Shown here piece by piece: positions 17,119 through 26,544 of a DNA stretch of 64,000 bases; the stretch's first letter is position 1; each line of letters opens with the position of its first letter. Position numbers and translations under genes: made by a program. The DNA comes from CAVVST01 sp963750995 (GTDB lineage Bacteria > Acidobacteriota > Vicinamibacteria > Vicinamibacterales > UBA2999), in contig CAVVST010000005.1 in assembly GCA_963750995.1 (NCBI GenBank), positions 868,001-932,000 on the forward strand, in the 5' to 3' direction. A model generated the notes under the pieces. The model was given only the letters and a program-made list of their open reading frames with translations, ran no database searches and had not been told where the DNA came from.

Positions 17119-18333
17119 ATGCTTTCACGCCGCATGAAACTCGCTGTATTGGTCGCGGCCTGCCTTGCGCTGGCCCAGGGGGCGATGGCCCAGATACTGC
17201 CATCGGAGCCCGTCACCATGGCAGGCGGCCGGGTGGTGGTCGGGGCTGATGTCTCGGTATCGGTTGCGCCTGACGACCCGGGGTTTTTCAACTACAGCGA
17301 CTACGAGCACAACACGCTGCGGGAGGTGCGGCTGGGCGTCACCGCGTCGATGCGGGCCAGTGACCGGCTCTCATTCCTCGGCGAGGTGCGCAGCGAGAAC
17401 TTCCAGGATATTGTGCCTTTTGCGCTGTATGCCCGCATCACGCCTCTTCCGGGCCGGCGTCTTGACGTGCAGATCGGCCGCATTCCGCCGACCTTCGGCG
17501 CCTTCACGCGGCGGGCCTACGGGCGGGACAATCCGCTCATCGGCTACCCGCTCGCATACCAGTACCTGACGTCGCTGCGCGCCGACGCGGTGCCGGCGAC
17601 CGTAGACGAGCTCCTGCGCATGCGCGGGCGCGGCTGGCTCAGCGAGTTCAGCATCGGCAACCGGCAGCCTGCGCGCGGATTACCGCTGGTGACCGCATTC
17701 AGATGGGATACCGGCGTGCAGGTCAGCACCGGCTGGCGCGCCCTGGGCGCGGCGTTTGCCGTGACGAACGGCAGCGCGTCGAACCCGCTCGTCTTTGACG
17801 ACAACTCAGGCAAGCAGATCGCCGCGCGGCTCACAGCGTCGCCAGCGTTCGGGCTGGTCCTGGGGGCGTCGTGGGCACGCGGGCAGTTCTTGAGCGACGG
17901 CACGATGGAGGCCGCAGGGATCCGCGAGCCCGGCGATTTCGTGCAGCGTGTGACCGGCCTGGACGTCGAATATTCGCGCGGCCGCTGGCTGATCCGCGCT
18001 GACGCCGTCCACAGCCGATGGCAGTTGCCGCTCGTCTCGGAGCCGCTCAACCACGGCCGGCTGGACGCGTTTGCGGGCAGTCTCGAAGGGCGCTTCACCT
18101 TCCTGCCTGGGGTCTATGTGGCCGCGCGGGGGGAACACCTCGCCTTCAGCCGCGTCGCGGGTCGGGGTGGCACCCTGGCGTGGGAGGCGCCGGTCTCGCG
18201 CGTCGAAATCGGCGGCGGATACTACCTGCTGCGAAATGCGGTGGCGCGCCTGTCGTGGCAGCACAACGATCGCGAGGGTGGCCGCACCCGAAGTGACAGC
18301 CTGATCGCCGCCCAGCTCTTGTTCTGGTTCTGA
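17119..18333 (+). CDS. Porin-like outer-membrane beta-barrel protein
   Basis: About 400 residues. A signal peptide (MKLAVLVAACLALAQGAMAQ) precedes a mature chain of alternating amphipathic strands ending in aromatic LIAAQLLFWF, typical of outer-membrane barrels. DVQIGRIPPTFGAFTRR and MRASDRLSFLGEVRSE resemble porin-like proteins with no firm family. The ATG at 17134 gives the best signal peptide; 17119 adds five residues. It is 1 bp from the cupredoxin gene, so it is cotranscribed with the following regulatory genes. It probably provides the outer-membrane component of the block. Confidence 0.8.
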   Translation: MLSRRMKLAVLVAACLALAQGAMAQILPSEPVTMAGGRVVVGADVSVSVAPDDPGFFNYSDYEHNTLREVRLGVTASMRASDRLSFLGEVRSENFQDIVPFALYARITPLPGRRLDVQIGRIPPTFGAFTRRAYGRDNPLIGYPLAYQYLTSLRADAVPATVDELLRMRGRGWLSEFSIGNRQPARGLPLVTAFRWDTGVQVSTGWRALGAAFAVTNGSASNPLVFDDNSGKQIAARLTASPAFGLVLGASWARGQFLSDGTMEAAGIREPGDFVQRVTGLDVEYSRGRWLIRADAVHSRWQLPLVSEPLNHGRLDAFAGSLEGRFTFLPGVYVAARGEHLAFSRVAGRGGTLAWEAPVSRVEIGGGYYLLRNAVARLSWQHNDREGGRTRSDSLIAAQLLFWF

Positions 18334-18334
18334 C

Positions 18335-19033
18335 ATGCGAATGCTGGCCGTCGCCCTTGTCGCGCTGCTGACCCTCACTGGTCATGGCGACACCGACGCG
18401 CACGCCGACCTCGTGCAGGGCGGCGGACCGCGCCGCACCGGGTCGCTGCGCGGCCGCGTCGACATCCGTCGAACTGCCGCAGCGCCTGAGCAGCGCCGGC
18501 CAACGGTGTCGGAACTGGGTATGCCGGCGGCGAGGCCTGCGCCCGAAGCGCGGCGCGCCGTCGTCTATCTCGAGACGGCGCCGATCGGCGCCTTTGACGA
18601 AGACCAGCGGCCGCGCATGCGCATGGACCAGCGCAACGAGACGTTCGTCCCGCATCTGCTTGCCGTCCCGGCGGGCACGGTCGTCGACTTTCCCAACAAC
18701 GACAGCACCTACCACAACGTTTTTTCGCTCTCGAAGGCCAGGCGTTTCGATCTCGGTCGCTACGCCCGCGGCAAATCGAAGTTCGTGCAGTTCAACACCC
18801 CAGGGATCGTGCGGGTCTTCTGCGACATCCACTCACACATGAGCGCCTTCGTGCTGGTGTTCGGCCACCCGTACTTCGCCACGACCGATGCCGACGGTCG
18901 ATACCGCATCGAGAGCGTGCCCCCCGGCACGTATAACGTCGTCGCGTGGTACCAGGGTCAGACGCGGGACACACGCGCCGTCGTGATCCCGCCGCAGGGC
19001 GGGGTGGTGGAGCAGGACTTCCAGGTCCAGTAA
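18335..19033 (+). CDS. Cupredoxin with carboxypeptidase-regulatory-like domain
   Basis: About 232 residues, secreted (MRMLAVALVALLTLTGHG). The middle part is cupredoxin-like: VDFPNNDSTYHNVFSLS (His ligand) and VFCDIHSHMSAFVLVF (Cys, His, Met ligands), a type 1 copper arrangement. The C-terminal 45 residues (DADGRYRIESVPPGTYNVVAWYQG) look like a CarboxypepD_reg/FN3-like fold. Similar proteins are annotated as methylamine-utilisation or plastocyanin-like. It overlaps the histidine kinase start as TAATG, so the two are translationally coupled. Likely role: periplasmic copper electron carrier or sensor-linked copper binder. Confidence 0.85.
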   Translation: MRMLAVALVALLTLTGHGDTDAHADLVQGGGPRRTGSLRGRVDIRRTAAAPEQRRPTVSELGMPAARPAPEARRAVVYLETAPIGAFDEDQRPRMRMDQRNETFVPHLLAVPAGTVVDFPNNDSTYHNVFSLSKARRFDLGRYARGKSKFVQFNTPGIVRVFCDIHSHMSAFVLVFGHPYFATTDADGRYRIESVPPGTYNVVAWYQGQTRDTRAVVIPPQGGVVEQDFQVQ

Positions 19034-20808
19034 TGCCGGCTGCCACGTCGCTCACCAATCGCGTTTTCCTGGCCTGCACGCTGCTGGCGATGCTGTCGCT
19101 CGGCTTCGCGTTCTATTTCGTGAACGAGCGGGCGTCCACCGAAGCGGAAGCCGACCTGCGCCGCGGCCTGGTCGAAGCGGGCACGTTGGTCGATCGAGTA
19201 CGGCGCGACCAGGATCGACCATTTCACGCGGCTGGCGCGGGTCGTCGCCGACCTGCCCAAGCTGAAGGCGGCAGTTGAAACCGGCGATCCACCCACCGTC
19301 CAGCCGCTCGCCGACGAGTACCGGACCGAAGTCGGAGCAGATTTGCTCGTGCTCACCGGCCGGGACGGGGCGGTGCTGGGAGCCGCGGGCGCGGACCAGG
19401 CGACGATCAGCGCCGCCAGGTACGACGCGCAGTCGCAGCAGGAGATCTCCACCTTCAGTCCGCATGAGCGAGGCCTGCTCCAGCTGGTGAGCGTGCCGGT
19501 GCTGCTCGAGGGCGACGTACCGGATATTCTTGGCCGCCTCACAGTTGGGGTCTTCCTCGACGACCGGGTAGCCAGGGAGGTCAAGGGACTCACCGGCAGC
19601 GAGATCGCCTTCGGCGCGAAAGGGCGGATCCTGGCGTCGACGCTTCCGTCCAGTGCGCGCGCGGCGCTGGCGCCGGCGTTGACCACCACGTCGATCGGAT
19701 CGATCACGATCGCCGACGATGACTTCGTCGCGCTGGCGCGGCCGCTGGTACCCGGCGACGGCACCACCGGCGAATCAGGCGTGGCGTTGATCCTGCGCTC
19801 ACGGAGCGAAAGCCGGCAGTTTCTCAGCACGATTCGCGCCGGCCTGGCCGGGGTGATGATCGTCACGCTGCTGCTGGCGACCATCCTGAGCTACGGCGTC
19901 GCGCGCACGATGACGAGCCCGCTCGGCGCCGTCACCGCCGCCATGCGCGAAGTTGCCGCAACCGGCGACCTGACGCGGAAAGTCTCGCTGACCAGCCGGG
20001 CCTGGGATGACGAAGATGCGCGGCTGCTGGCGTCGACCTTCAATACGCTGACCGAGTCGATCGCGCGGTTCCAACGCGAAGCGGCGCAGAAGGAACGGCT
20101 CTCGTCGCTCGGCCGGCTCTCGACCGTCATCGCCCATGAAATCCGGAACCCGCTGATGATCATCCGCGCGTCGCTCTCGACGTTGCGCGAGACGCGGGCC
20201 ACGCCGGCGGAAGTGCGCGAGGCCGTGTCGGACATCGACGAAGAGACGCAGCCGGCTGAACCGGATCGTCGTCGGAAGTTCTCGATTTTGCCAGGCCGAT
20301 TCGGTTCGAACTGGCGGAGACGGACCTGAACGCGGTCTGCCGCGCCTCGGCCGAGGCCGCCTGGACCGGCGAGGCATCGTCGGCGATCGCCTTCGATCTC
20401 GATCCCGCCATCCCACCGGTGGTGACCGACGCGGAGCGGTTGCGCACGGCGCTCGTCAACATGCTGACCAACGCGCGGCACGCGGTGCTCGCGGTGCCGC
20501 GTCCTGAATCCGGGCGCTCGATGGTGCGGAATTGCCGAGGAGCCTGCCGTCCGCGTCTGCGGACGCGGGGCCAGCGGCGGCCGTGTCACTATCGTCATCA
20601 AGGATTCCGGCGTCGGCATCTGACCTGAAGACATGGCGCACATCTTCGATCCGTACTTCACCACGCGGCGCGCGGGCACGGGCCTCGGGCTGCCGATCGC
20701 CAAGAACATCATCGAGGGGCTTGGCGGCACGCTGGCCGTGTCGAGCCGTCGCGGCGAAGGCACCGAAATCCGCATCGACCTTCCGCAAGCCGCGCCGGGC
20801 GGGCACGA

Positions 20809-20812
<4 letters not shown>
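19033..20812 (+). CDS. Membrane sensor histidine kinase, multiply frameshifted
   Basis: Read across frames, this is an NtrB-like kinase. TM1 (VFLACTLLAMLSLGFAFYFV) is followed by a periplasmic Cache-like sensor (VVADLPKLKAAVETGDPP, DILGRLTVGVFLDD), TM2 (AGLAGVMIVTLLLATILSYG), HAMP (SPLGAVTAAMREVAATGDL), HisKA with phospho-His in LSTVIAHEIRNPLMI, the N box LVNMLTNARHAV, and the G2 box RAGTGLGLPIAKN. The frame breaks near 19200, near 20267 and again between about 20500 and 20630. An in-frame TGA interrupts DSGVGI-PEDM. The damage is greater than in any other gene here, so true decay is possible, though indel errors are as likely. The stop overlaps the regulator's start as ATGA. Confidence 0.8.
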
Positions 20813-22175
<1,363 letters not shown>

Positions 22176-22259
22176 ATTTTCACGCCGCGTCAGGCGATTA
22201 CCAGTCCGGTAAGTCTTATACGGACCCTCGGCAATTTCCTGTGAATTGTCATCGTTTTA

Positions 22260-22309
22260 CCGTAATTTTTACGGGCATCATGCTTGCTACGACAGCCACC
22301 GGTACCGGT
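22260..22309 (+). promoter_or_regulatory. Candidate sigma-54 promoter with two palindromes
   Basis: GGGCAT at 22273 and TTGCT at 22284 place GG (22274-5) and GC (22286-7) exactly 12 bp apart, matching the -24/-12 consensus TGGCAC-N5-TTGC except at the first T and in the less conserved positions. Overlapping it upstream is CCGTAA-ttt-TTACGG (22260-22274). At the predicted transcription start is the 12-bp palindrome ACCGGTACCGGT (22298-22309). It lies immediately downstream of a GAFTGA-type regulator gene. Confidence 0.55.
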
Positions 22310-22318
22310 CATTCTCGA

Positions 22319-22714
22319 ATGCATTCATCGCGAACGCTTACCCTCACGCTTGGTCTCGTGGCTTCGCTCCTTCCCCCGGCTGTCGCGTCCACCAGTGCGC
22401 CGCTCCAGGCACCGGAGCCCCGGACGATCGAAGTGATCGCGCGCCGGTTCACGTTTGAACCGGCGACGATTGAGGCGATCGAAGGCGAGCGGCTTCGTAT
22501 TCTCGTGAAGTCCGGGGACGGCCCGCACGGGTTCGAGATCAAGAGGTTCAAAGTATCGAAAGAGATTCCTCGCGGCAGCGAACCCGTGGTCATCGAGTTC
22601 ACCGCCAGCGAGGCCGGCAATTTTCCGATTCTCTGTTCCTTGTTCTGCGGCGACGGCCACGAAGACATGAAGGGCATGTTGGTGGTAGCCGCTCGAGAGT
22701 CCCCGCAGCCTTGA
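22319..22714 (+). CDS. Secreted cupredoxin with CuA-type metal motif
   Basis: About 131 residues, signal peptide (LTLTLGLVASLLPPAVAS), then one cupredoxin domain (IEVIARRFTFEPATIEAIEG). The ligand motif CSLFCGDGHEDM is precisely C-x3-C-x3-H-x2-M, the CuA pattern of cytochrome oxidase subunit II and nitrous-oxide reductase, with the upstream His in GPHGFEI. No membrane helices and no oxidase subunit I are nearby, so this is a stand-alone CuA-like electron carrier or copper binder. The ATG at 22319 is chosen because it lies downstream of the candidate sigma-54 start site; an ATG at 22280 would fall inside that promoter. Confidence 0.85.
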   Translation: MHSSRTLTLTLGLVASLLPPAVASTSAPLQAPEPRTIEVIARRFTFEPATIEAIEGERLRILVKSGDGPHGFEIKRFKVSKEIPRGSEPVVIEFTASEAGNFPILCSLFCGDGHEDMKGMLVVAARESPQP

Positions 22715-22725
22715 GAGGCACGGCC

Positions 22726-23176
22726 ATGAACCTGTTGCTTCCGATCACTCTCGTGTTCCTGCTCAGCATCGCGGTGGCAGGCTGCGATGAGAGTCTCGCG
22801 ACCGTCGCGGGTCCGACGCCGAACCTGACGCCAACGTTCTCGAGCATCCAGCGTGACATCTTCGAAGCCGCGGATTCGAGCGGCCGCCCGTCGTGCTCGT
22901 CGTGCCACAATCCGAACGGCGGCGCCTTCCGCGCTGTCGGACTCGACCTGTCGAGCGGGGGCTCCTACGACTCGCTGGTCGGCGCAGCGTCCCGGCAGAA
23001 ACCGAGCCTGGCCGCGTGTGGCGGCCGGCGATCCGGACAACAGCTACCTGCTCCACAAGCTCGAAACTCGGACCGACATCATCGGCGTCCGGATGCCGCA
23101 GCGCGGCCCTTACCTGTCCGACGGCCAGATCGCCATCATCAGGCGATGGATCGAACTCGGCGCACGGAGAGACTGA
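22726..23176 (+). CDS. c-type cytochrome lipoprotein, frameshifted
   Basis: About 149 residues once the frame is joined. Lipoprotein signal (VFLLSIAVAGC, Cys about 19). One haem motif SCSSCHNP (CxxCH, residues about 60-64). Possible axial Met in VRMPQRGPYLSDGQIAIIRR, then the terminal helix ending IELGARRD. The layout resembles planctomycete-type/PSCyt1-like cytochromes. The frame breaks near 23017, where one T too many separates SLAA from VAAGDPDNSYLLHKLE. The gene lies 11 bp after the CuA gene and 2 bp before the DUF5777 gene, so it forms an operon with them and is a likely partner in periplasmic electron flow. Confidence 0.85.
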
Positions 23177-23178
23177 TC

Positions 23179-23988
23179 GTGAAAACACTGATTCTGTTCG
23201 TTCTGGTATTTGCGCTCGTCGCCGCCAATGCCTCGGCCCAGGACGACGACCCGGATCTCGACCTCAGCGTCTCCCAGCCCGACTTCACCGTGGTCGCGCT
23301 GCCGACGACCCTGCGACTGCCGCGGTTCAAGAGCGCGTTCCGCGTCACGCACCGTTTCGGGCGGCCGCTCGGCGACGGCGACCTCGGCGACCTGGCCGGC
23401 GACCTCTTCGGACTCGACGCCGGGGCGCAGATCGGTCTCGAATACCGCTTCGGCGTGATGCGCGGCCTGCAGGCCGGCATCCATCGCACCAGCAACAAGA
23501 CGATCGAGTTCTTCAGCCAGTACAACGTCATGCAACAGGGCGCGTCCCGACTGGTCGGGCTCGGCGTGCTGGCGTCGATCGACGGCACCAACAACTTCCG
23601 TGACAGCTACTCCCCCGCCCTCGGTGTGGCCATCTCGCGCACGCTCGGCTCGCGCGGCGCGGTGTACATCGAGCCGATGTGGGTCAACAACAGCAACCCT
23701 GAACCGCAGGAACTGGTCGACGACAACAACACGGTGCTGATCGGACTTGCCGCGCGGGTGCGAGTCCGGCCCACGGTGTATCTTGTCGGTGAGGTCGCGC
23801 CCCGGATTTCGGGATACGATCCCGGCGTGACTCACGGGACCTTCGGGATCGAGAAGCGCGCAGGCGGTCATACGTTCCAGATGAATTTTTCCAACGGATT
23901 CGCCACGACCATGGGACAGCTGGCGCGAGGCGGCTTCACCAACGACGACTGGTATCTCGGTTTTAATATCTCGAGGAAATTCTTCTAA
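23179..23988 (+). CDS. DUF5777-family outer-membrane barrel, copy 1
   Basis: About 269 residues: signal peptide (TLILFVLVFALVAANASAQ), then a DUF5777-like barrel with RFKSAFRVTHRFGRPLGDGD, LFGLDAGAQIGLEYRFGVM and GIHRTSNKTIEFFSQYN, ending WYLGFNISRKFF. GTG start; the stop overlaps the next copy's start as TAATG. Family knowledge: frequently encoded beside cytochromes and YceI-like proteins; function unknown. Copy 2 downstream is closely similar across the whole mature region, indicating tandem duplication. It probably forms an outer-membrane component for the copper and cytochrome proteins. Confidence 0.88.
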   Translation: MKTLILFVLVFALVAANASAQDDDPDLDLSVSQPDFTVVALPTTLRLPRFKSAFRVTHRFGRPLGDGDLGDLAGDLFGLDAGAQIGLEYRFGVMRGLQAGIHRTSNKTIEFFSQYNVMQQGASRLVGLGVLASIDGTNNFRDSYSPALGVAISRTLGSRGAVYIEPMWVNNSNPEPQELVDDNNTVLIGLAARVRVRPTVYLVGEVAPRISGYDPGVTHGTFGIEKRAGGHTFQMNFSNGFATTMGQLARGGFTNDDWYLGFNISRKFF

Positions 23989-24848
23989 TGCCGCGGTGGG
24001 CGGCGCTGGTGGTCGTGGTGCTCGCCGGCGGGCTCGCGATCGCGCCGGAGGCCTCCGCGCAGTCGGGCACCACGGCGAACGCGCCGGCGGCGCAGGCGGC
24101 GGCCGCCGATGATCCTGATCTCGATCTCAGCGTCGATCAGCCCGACTTCACGCTGATCACGTTGCCGACCACGCTGCGGATGCCGCGCTTCAAGAGCGCG
24201 TTCCGCGTCACCCACCGCTTCGGGCGTTCGCTCGGATCGGGCGACTTCAGCGATCTCGCACGCGACCTCTTCGGCCTCGACTCTGGCGCGCAAATCGGCC
24301 TCGAGTACAGGTTCGGCCTGATGCGCGGACTCCAGGCGGGCATTCACCGCACCAGCAACAAGACGATCGAGTTCTTCGGACAGTACAGCCTGCTGCAGCA
24401 GGGCGGATCACCGGTGGGCGTCGGCGTGCTGGCGTCGGTCGACGGCACCAACAACTTTGAAGACGTCTATTCCCCGGCGCTCGGGGTCGTGCTGTCACGG
24501 ACGCTCGGCGGACACGGCGCGCTCTACTTCGAGCCGATCTGGGTCCACAACAGCAACACCGGGCCCGACGTCGCCGGCATCGACAACGACACGATGATGC
24601 TGGGCGCGGGAGCGCGGCTTCGCGTCCGCCCCACGGTGTACCTGGTCGGCGAAATCATTCCCCGCGTGTCAGGCTACGACCCCGGCGTGACGCACGGATC
24701 GTTCGCGATCGAGAAGCGGGCGGGCGGTCACTCGTTCCAGCTGAATTTCTCGAACAGCTTCGGCACGACGATGGGCCAGCTGGCACGAGGCGGGTTCACG
24801 AACGACGACTGGTACCTTGGTTTCAATATTTCGAGGAAATTCTTCTGA
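23988..24848 (+). CDS. DUF5777-family outer-membrane barrel, copy 2
   Basis: About 286 residues, tandem paralogue of copy 1. It has a longer Ala-rich N-terminal linker after the signal (GTTANAPAAQAAAADDPDLD). Otherwise it shows the same blocks: RFKSAFRVTHRFGRSLGSGD, LFGLDSGAQIGLEYRFGLM, GIHRTSNKTIEFFGQYS, DGTNNFEDVYSPALGVVLSR and the identical ending GFTNDDWYLGFNISRKFF. The main differences lie in loops (NSNTGPDVAGIDNDTMM against NSNPEPQELVDDNNTVL). It starts at the TAATG overlap and ends at a TGATG overlap with the cupredoxin lipoprotein, so it is tightly coupled. Confidence 0.88.
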   Translation: MPRWAALVVVVLAGGLAIAPEASAQSGTTANAPAAQAAAADDPDLDLSVDQPDFTLITLPTTLRMPRFKSAFRVTHRFGRSLGSGDFSDLARDLFGLDSGAQIGLEYRFGLMRGLQAGIHRTSNKTIEFFGQYSLLQQGGSPVGVGVLASVDGTNNFEDVYSPALGVVLSRTLGGHGALYFEPIWVHNSNTGPDVAGIDNDTMMLGAGARLRVRPTVYLVGEIIPRVSGYDPGVTHGSFAIEKRAGGHSFQLNFSNSFGTTMGQLARGGFTNDDWYLGFNISRKFF

Positions 24849-25273
24849 TGCGGAAACACCTGGCGCCCCTGTTCGTTGCACTGGTCATCGTCGTCGCTGC
24901 CGTGTCCTGCGGCGGCGGCGACGACTCACCGAGCTCACCTACGCCGACCCCGGCGCCGGCGCCAACTCCAACGCCCACGCCTGGCGGGTCAACGGCCACG
25001 ATCACGATCACATCTGCCGGCGTATCGCCGCGGTCGGTTACGATCGCCACCGGCGGCCGGGTCAACTTCGTCAACAATGACACGCGCGTGCACGACATGA
25101 GCTCGAACCCGCATCCGGCGCACACCGACTGTCCGGCGATTAACCAGGCCGGTTTCCTGCAACCTGGCCAGAGCCGGGAGACAGGCAATCTCACGACGCC
25201 CCGGACCTGCGGCTTTCACGATCACAACCGCGATACGGATACGACGCTCCAGGGCACGATCGTCATTCAGTAG
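24848..25273 (+). CDS. Plastocyanin-like (type 1 copper) lipoprotein
   Basis: About 141 residues. Lipobox at VVAAVSC (Cys about 20), then a flexible Pro-Thr linker (PTPTPAPAPTPTPTPGG), then a cupredoxin domain with VNFVNNDTRVHDMSSNPHP (His ligand) and RTCGFHDHNRD (Cys and second His). No clear axial Met is placed as in plastocyanin, so the site may be altered. The TGATG overlap with DUF5777 copy 2 makes it the last gene of the block. Likely a periplasmic-membrane-tethered copper electron carrier. A GCCGGAGG-type palindrome follows 22 bp after the stop. Confidence 0.88.
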   Translation: MRKHLAPLFVALVIVVAAVSCGGGDDSPSSPTPTPAPAPTPTPTPGGSTATITITSAGVSPRSVTIATGGRVNFVNNDTRVHDMSSNPHPAHTDCPAINQAGFLQPGQSRETGNLTTPRTCGFHDHNRDTDTTLQGTIVIQ

Positions 25274-25295
25274 CTGGTAGCGCGGTAGCTGGTAG

Positions 25296-25317
25296 CCGGA
25301 GGCCTTCAGGCCTCCGG
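25296..25317. repeat. GCCGGAGG-type palindrome between convergent genes
   Basis: 10-bp perfect arms CCGGAGGCCT / AGGCCTCCGG around TC, identical over 22 bp to the copy at 14776-14797. It is preceded by GGTAGC-type short direct repeats (25272-25295). It lies between convergent stops and may terminate transcription both ways. Confidence 0.75.
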
Positions 25318-25318
25318 A

Positions 25319-26020
25319 TCATTCCGCGGTCTCTCCCGGCTCCAGTTCCAGCACCTGCACACCCCGCGGTTCAACCAGCGTGCGGAGTTCCGCCGGGCGT
25401 CCTGTCAGCATCGGGAACGTCCCCCAGTGCATCGGCACCACCTGGCGGACGCCGAGGAACTCGCAGGCCCGTGCCGCCGCCGCCGGGTCCATCGTAAAGC
25501 GGTCGCCGATCGGCAGGAACGCGATCTCGGGCGAGTACATTTCACCGATCAGCCGCATGTCCCCAAACAGGCAAGTGTCGCCGGCGAAGTAAATCGACCG
25601 GCTGTCCTCGAGCCGGACGACATAGCCCGCCGGTTCGCCGAGGTAGACCATCTGGCCGTTGTCGAAGAACCCGCTGCTGTGACGTGCATCGGTCATCGTC
25701 ACTCGCACGCCGGCGATGTCCTGCGAACCGCCCTTGTTCATGGGCGCCAGGCTCGAGATCCCTTTTCGCCCGAGCCAGTCACACAGTTCGAACATCGCCA
25801 CCACCGGGGCGCCACTGTCGCGCGCGACCGCCACCAGGTCGCCGACATGGTCTGAATGCCCGTGCGAAACCAGAACGAGATCCACTTTGGGCGGCTTCTT
25901 CATCGCGACCGGGCAGGCAGGATTCTCAGCGAACCACGGATCGAACAAGACCCGCTTGCCGCCAGGCGTACGAATCAGAAAAGTGCTGTGGCCGAACCAG
26001 GTGATGGAGAGTCTTTGCAT
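25319..26020 (-). CDS. UPF0173 metal-dependent hydrolase (metallo-beta-lactamase fold)
   Basis: A 233-residue metallo-beta-lactamase-fold protein of the UPF0173/YtkL type: ITWFGHSTFLI, LVLVSHGHSDHVGDLVA (HxHxDH metal motif), TDARHSSGF, YFAGDTCLFGDM, and VVPMHWGTFPM near the C-terminus. Family knowledge: zinc or manganese hydrolase; the physiological substrate is mostly unknown. The first base of the start codon is directly adjacent to the 8-bp array at 26021, so its whole 5' leader is repeat DNA and no Shine-Dalgarno is apparent. Confidence 0.92.
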   Translation of the reverse strand: MQRLSITWFGHSTFLIRTPGGKRVLFDPWFAENPACPVAMKKPPKVDLVLVSHGHSDHVGDLVAVARDSGAPVVAMFELCDWLGRKGISSLAPMNKGGSQDIAGVRVTMTDARHSSGFFDNGQMVYLGEPAGYVVRLEDSRSIYFAGDTCLFGDMRLIGEMYSPEIAFLPIGDRFTMDPAAAARACEFLGVRQVVPMHWGTFPMLTGRPAELRTLVEPRGVQVLELEPGETAE

Positions 26021-26068
26021 TGACGGATTGACGAATCTACGAATCTACGAATTTACGGATTTACGAAT
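26021..26068. repeat. Array G-left: six 8-bp units flanking the four-helix-bundle gene
   Basis: Units TGACGGAT, TGACGAAT, CTACGAAT, CTACGAAT, TTACGGAT and TTACGAAT in perfect 8-bp phase. It is inverted relative to the units at 26497-26528, so the two arrays act as terminal inverted repeats around 26069-26456. Confidence 0.9.
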
Positions 26069-26194
26069 TGGTCGAGGGCGGCAAAATTCGCCACGCTCAA
26101 TCTGAGTTCCTGCATCAGAAACGCCACGTTATCGCTCGCACGAATCACATTTCGAATAAAAGAAGCGGGTATACCGAGTGCATTGACGTCGAAC

Positions 26195-26464
26195 ATGAAT
26201 CCACTCGCCGAAGCCTTGAAGGAACGCACGTTCAAGTTCGCGCTAAAGATTATCGTGTTCTGTCGCACTCTGCGAAAGACCTGGGAAGGTCGCGAACTGT
26301 CGGACCAGCTCTTTCGATCAGGAACACGTGTTGGAGCGAATTACCGATCCGCAACAAGGGCTCGATCCCATCTCGATTTCATCAACAAGATCGCATTCGT
26401 TGTCGAGGAAGCCGACGAGACCGCAGTCGATGACCCTAATAAAGAAGATCCAGCGACCCAATGA
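26195..26464 (+). CDS. Four-helix-bundle (S23/IVP-like) protein, truncated
   Basis: 89 residues of the S23 rRNA-intervening-sequence-protein-like family: LKERTFKFALKIIVFCRTL (helix 1), GRELSDQLFRSGTRVGANYR (helix 2 with the family's R-S/A-G-T-x-V-x-A-N-Y signature), ATRARSHLDFINKIAFVVEE (helix 3), then EADET. Normal members have about 115-120 residues with a fourth helix. Here the chain ends soon after EADET and runs into the CCCAATGA array, whose first unit supplies the stop. Base composition is visibly lower in GC than the surroundings, suggesting transfer. Family knowledge: function unresolved; the related Avd protein assists diversity-generating retroelements, but no reverse transcriptase is present here. 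Confidence 0.75.
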   Translation: MNPLAEALKERTFKFALKIIVFCRTLRKTWEGRELSDQLFRSGTRVGANYRSATRARSHLDFINKIAFVVEEADETAVDDPNKEDPATQ

Positions 26465-26536
26465 CCCAATGACCCAATGAACTAATGCCCCAATGAAATT
26501 CGTCAATTCGTAGATTCGTAAATCCGTCAATTACAC
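26457..26536. repeat. Array G-right: ten phase-locked 8-bp units
   Basis: Five CCCAATGA-type units (26457-26496) continue without loss of phase into five ATTCGT-type units (AATTCGTC, AATTCGTA, GATTCGTA, AATCCGTC, AATTACAC), ending 8 bp before the lipA start. The second half is the inverse complement type of array G-left and of array E. Confidence 0.9.
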
Positions 26537-26544
26537 TAGTTGCA

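Noticed and set aside
26195..26464. Diversity-generating retroelement with an Avd-like protein
   Set aside because: The protein fold is similar, but there is no reverse transcriptase and no template/variable repeat pair in the window.
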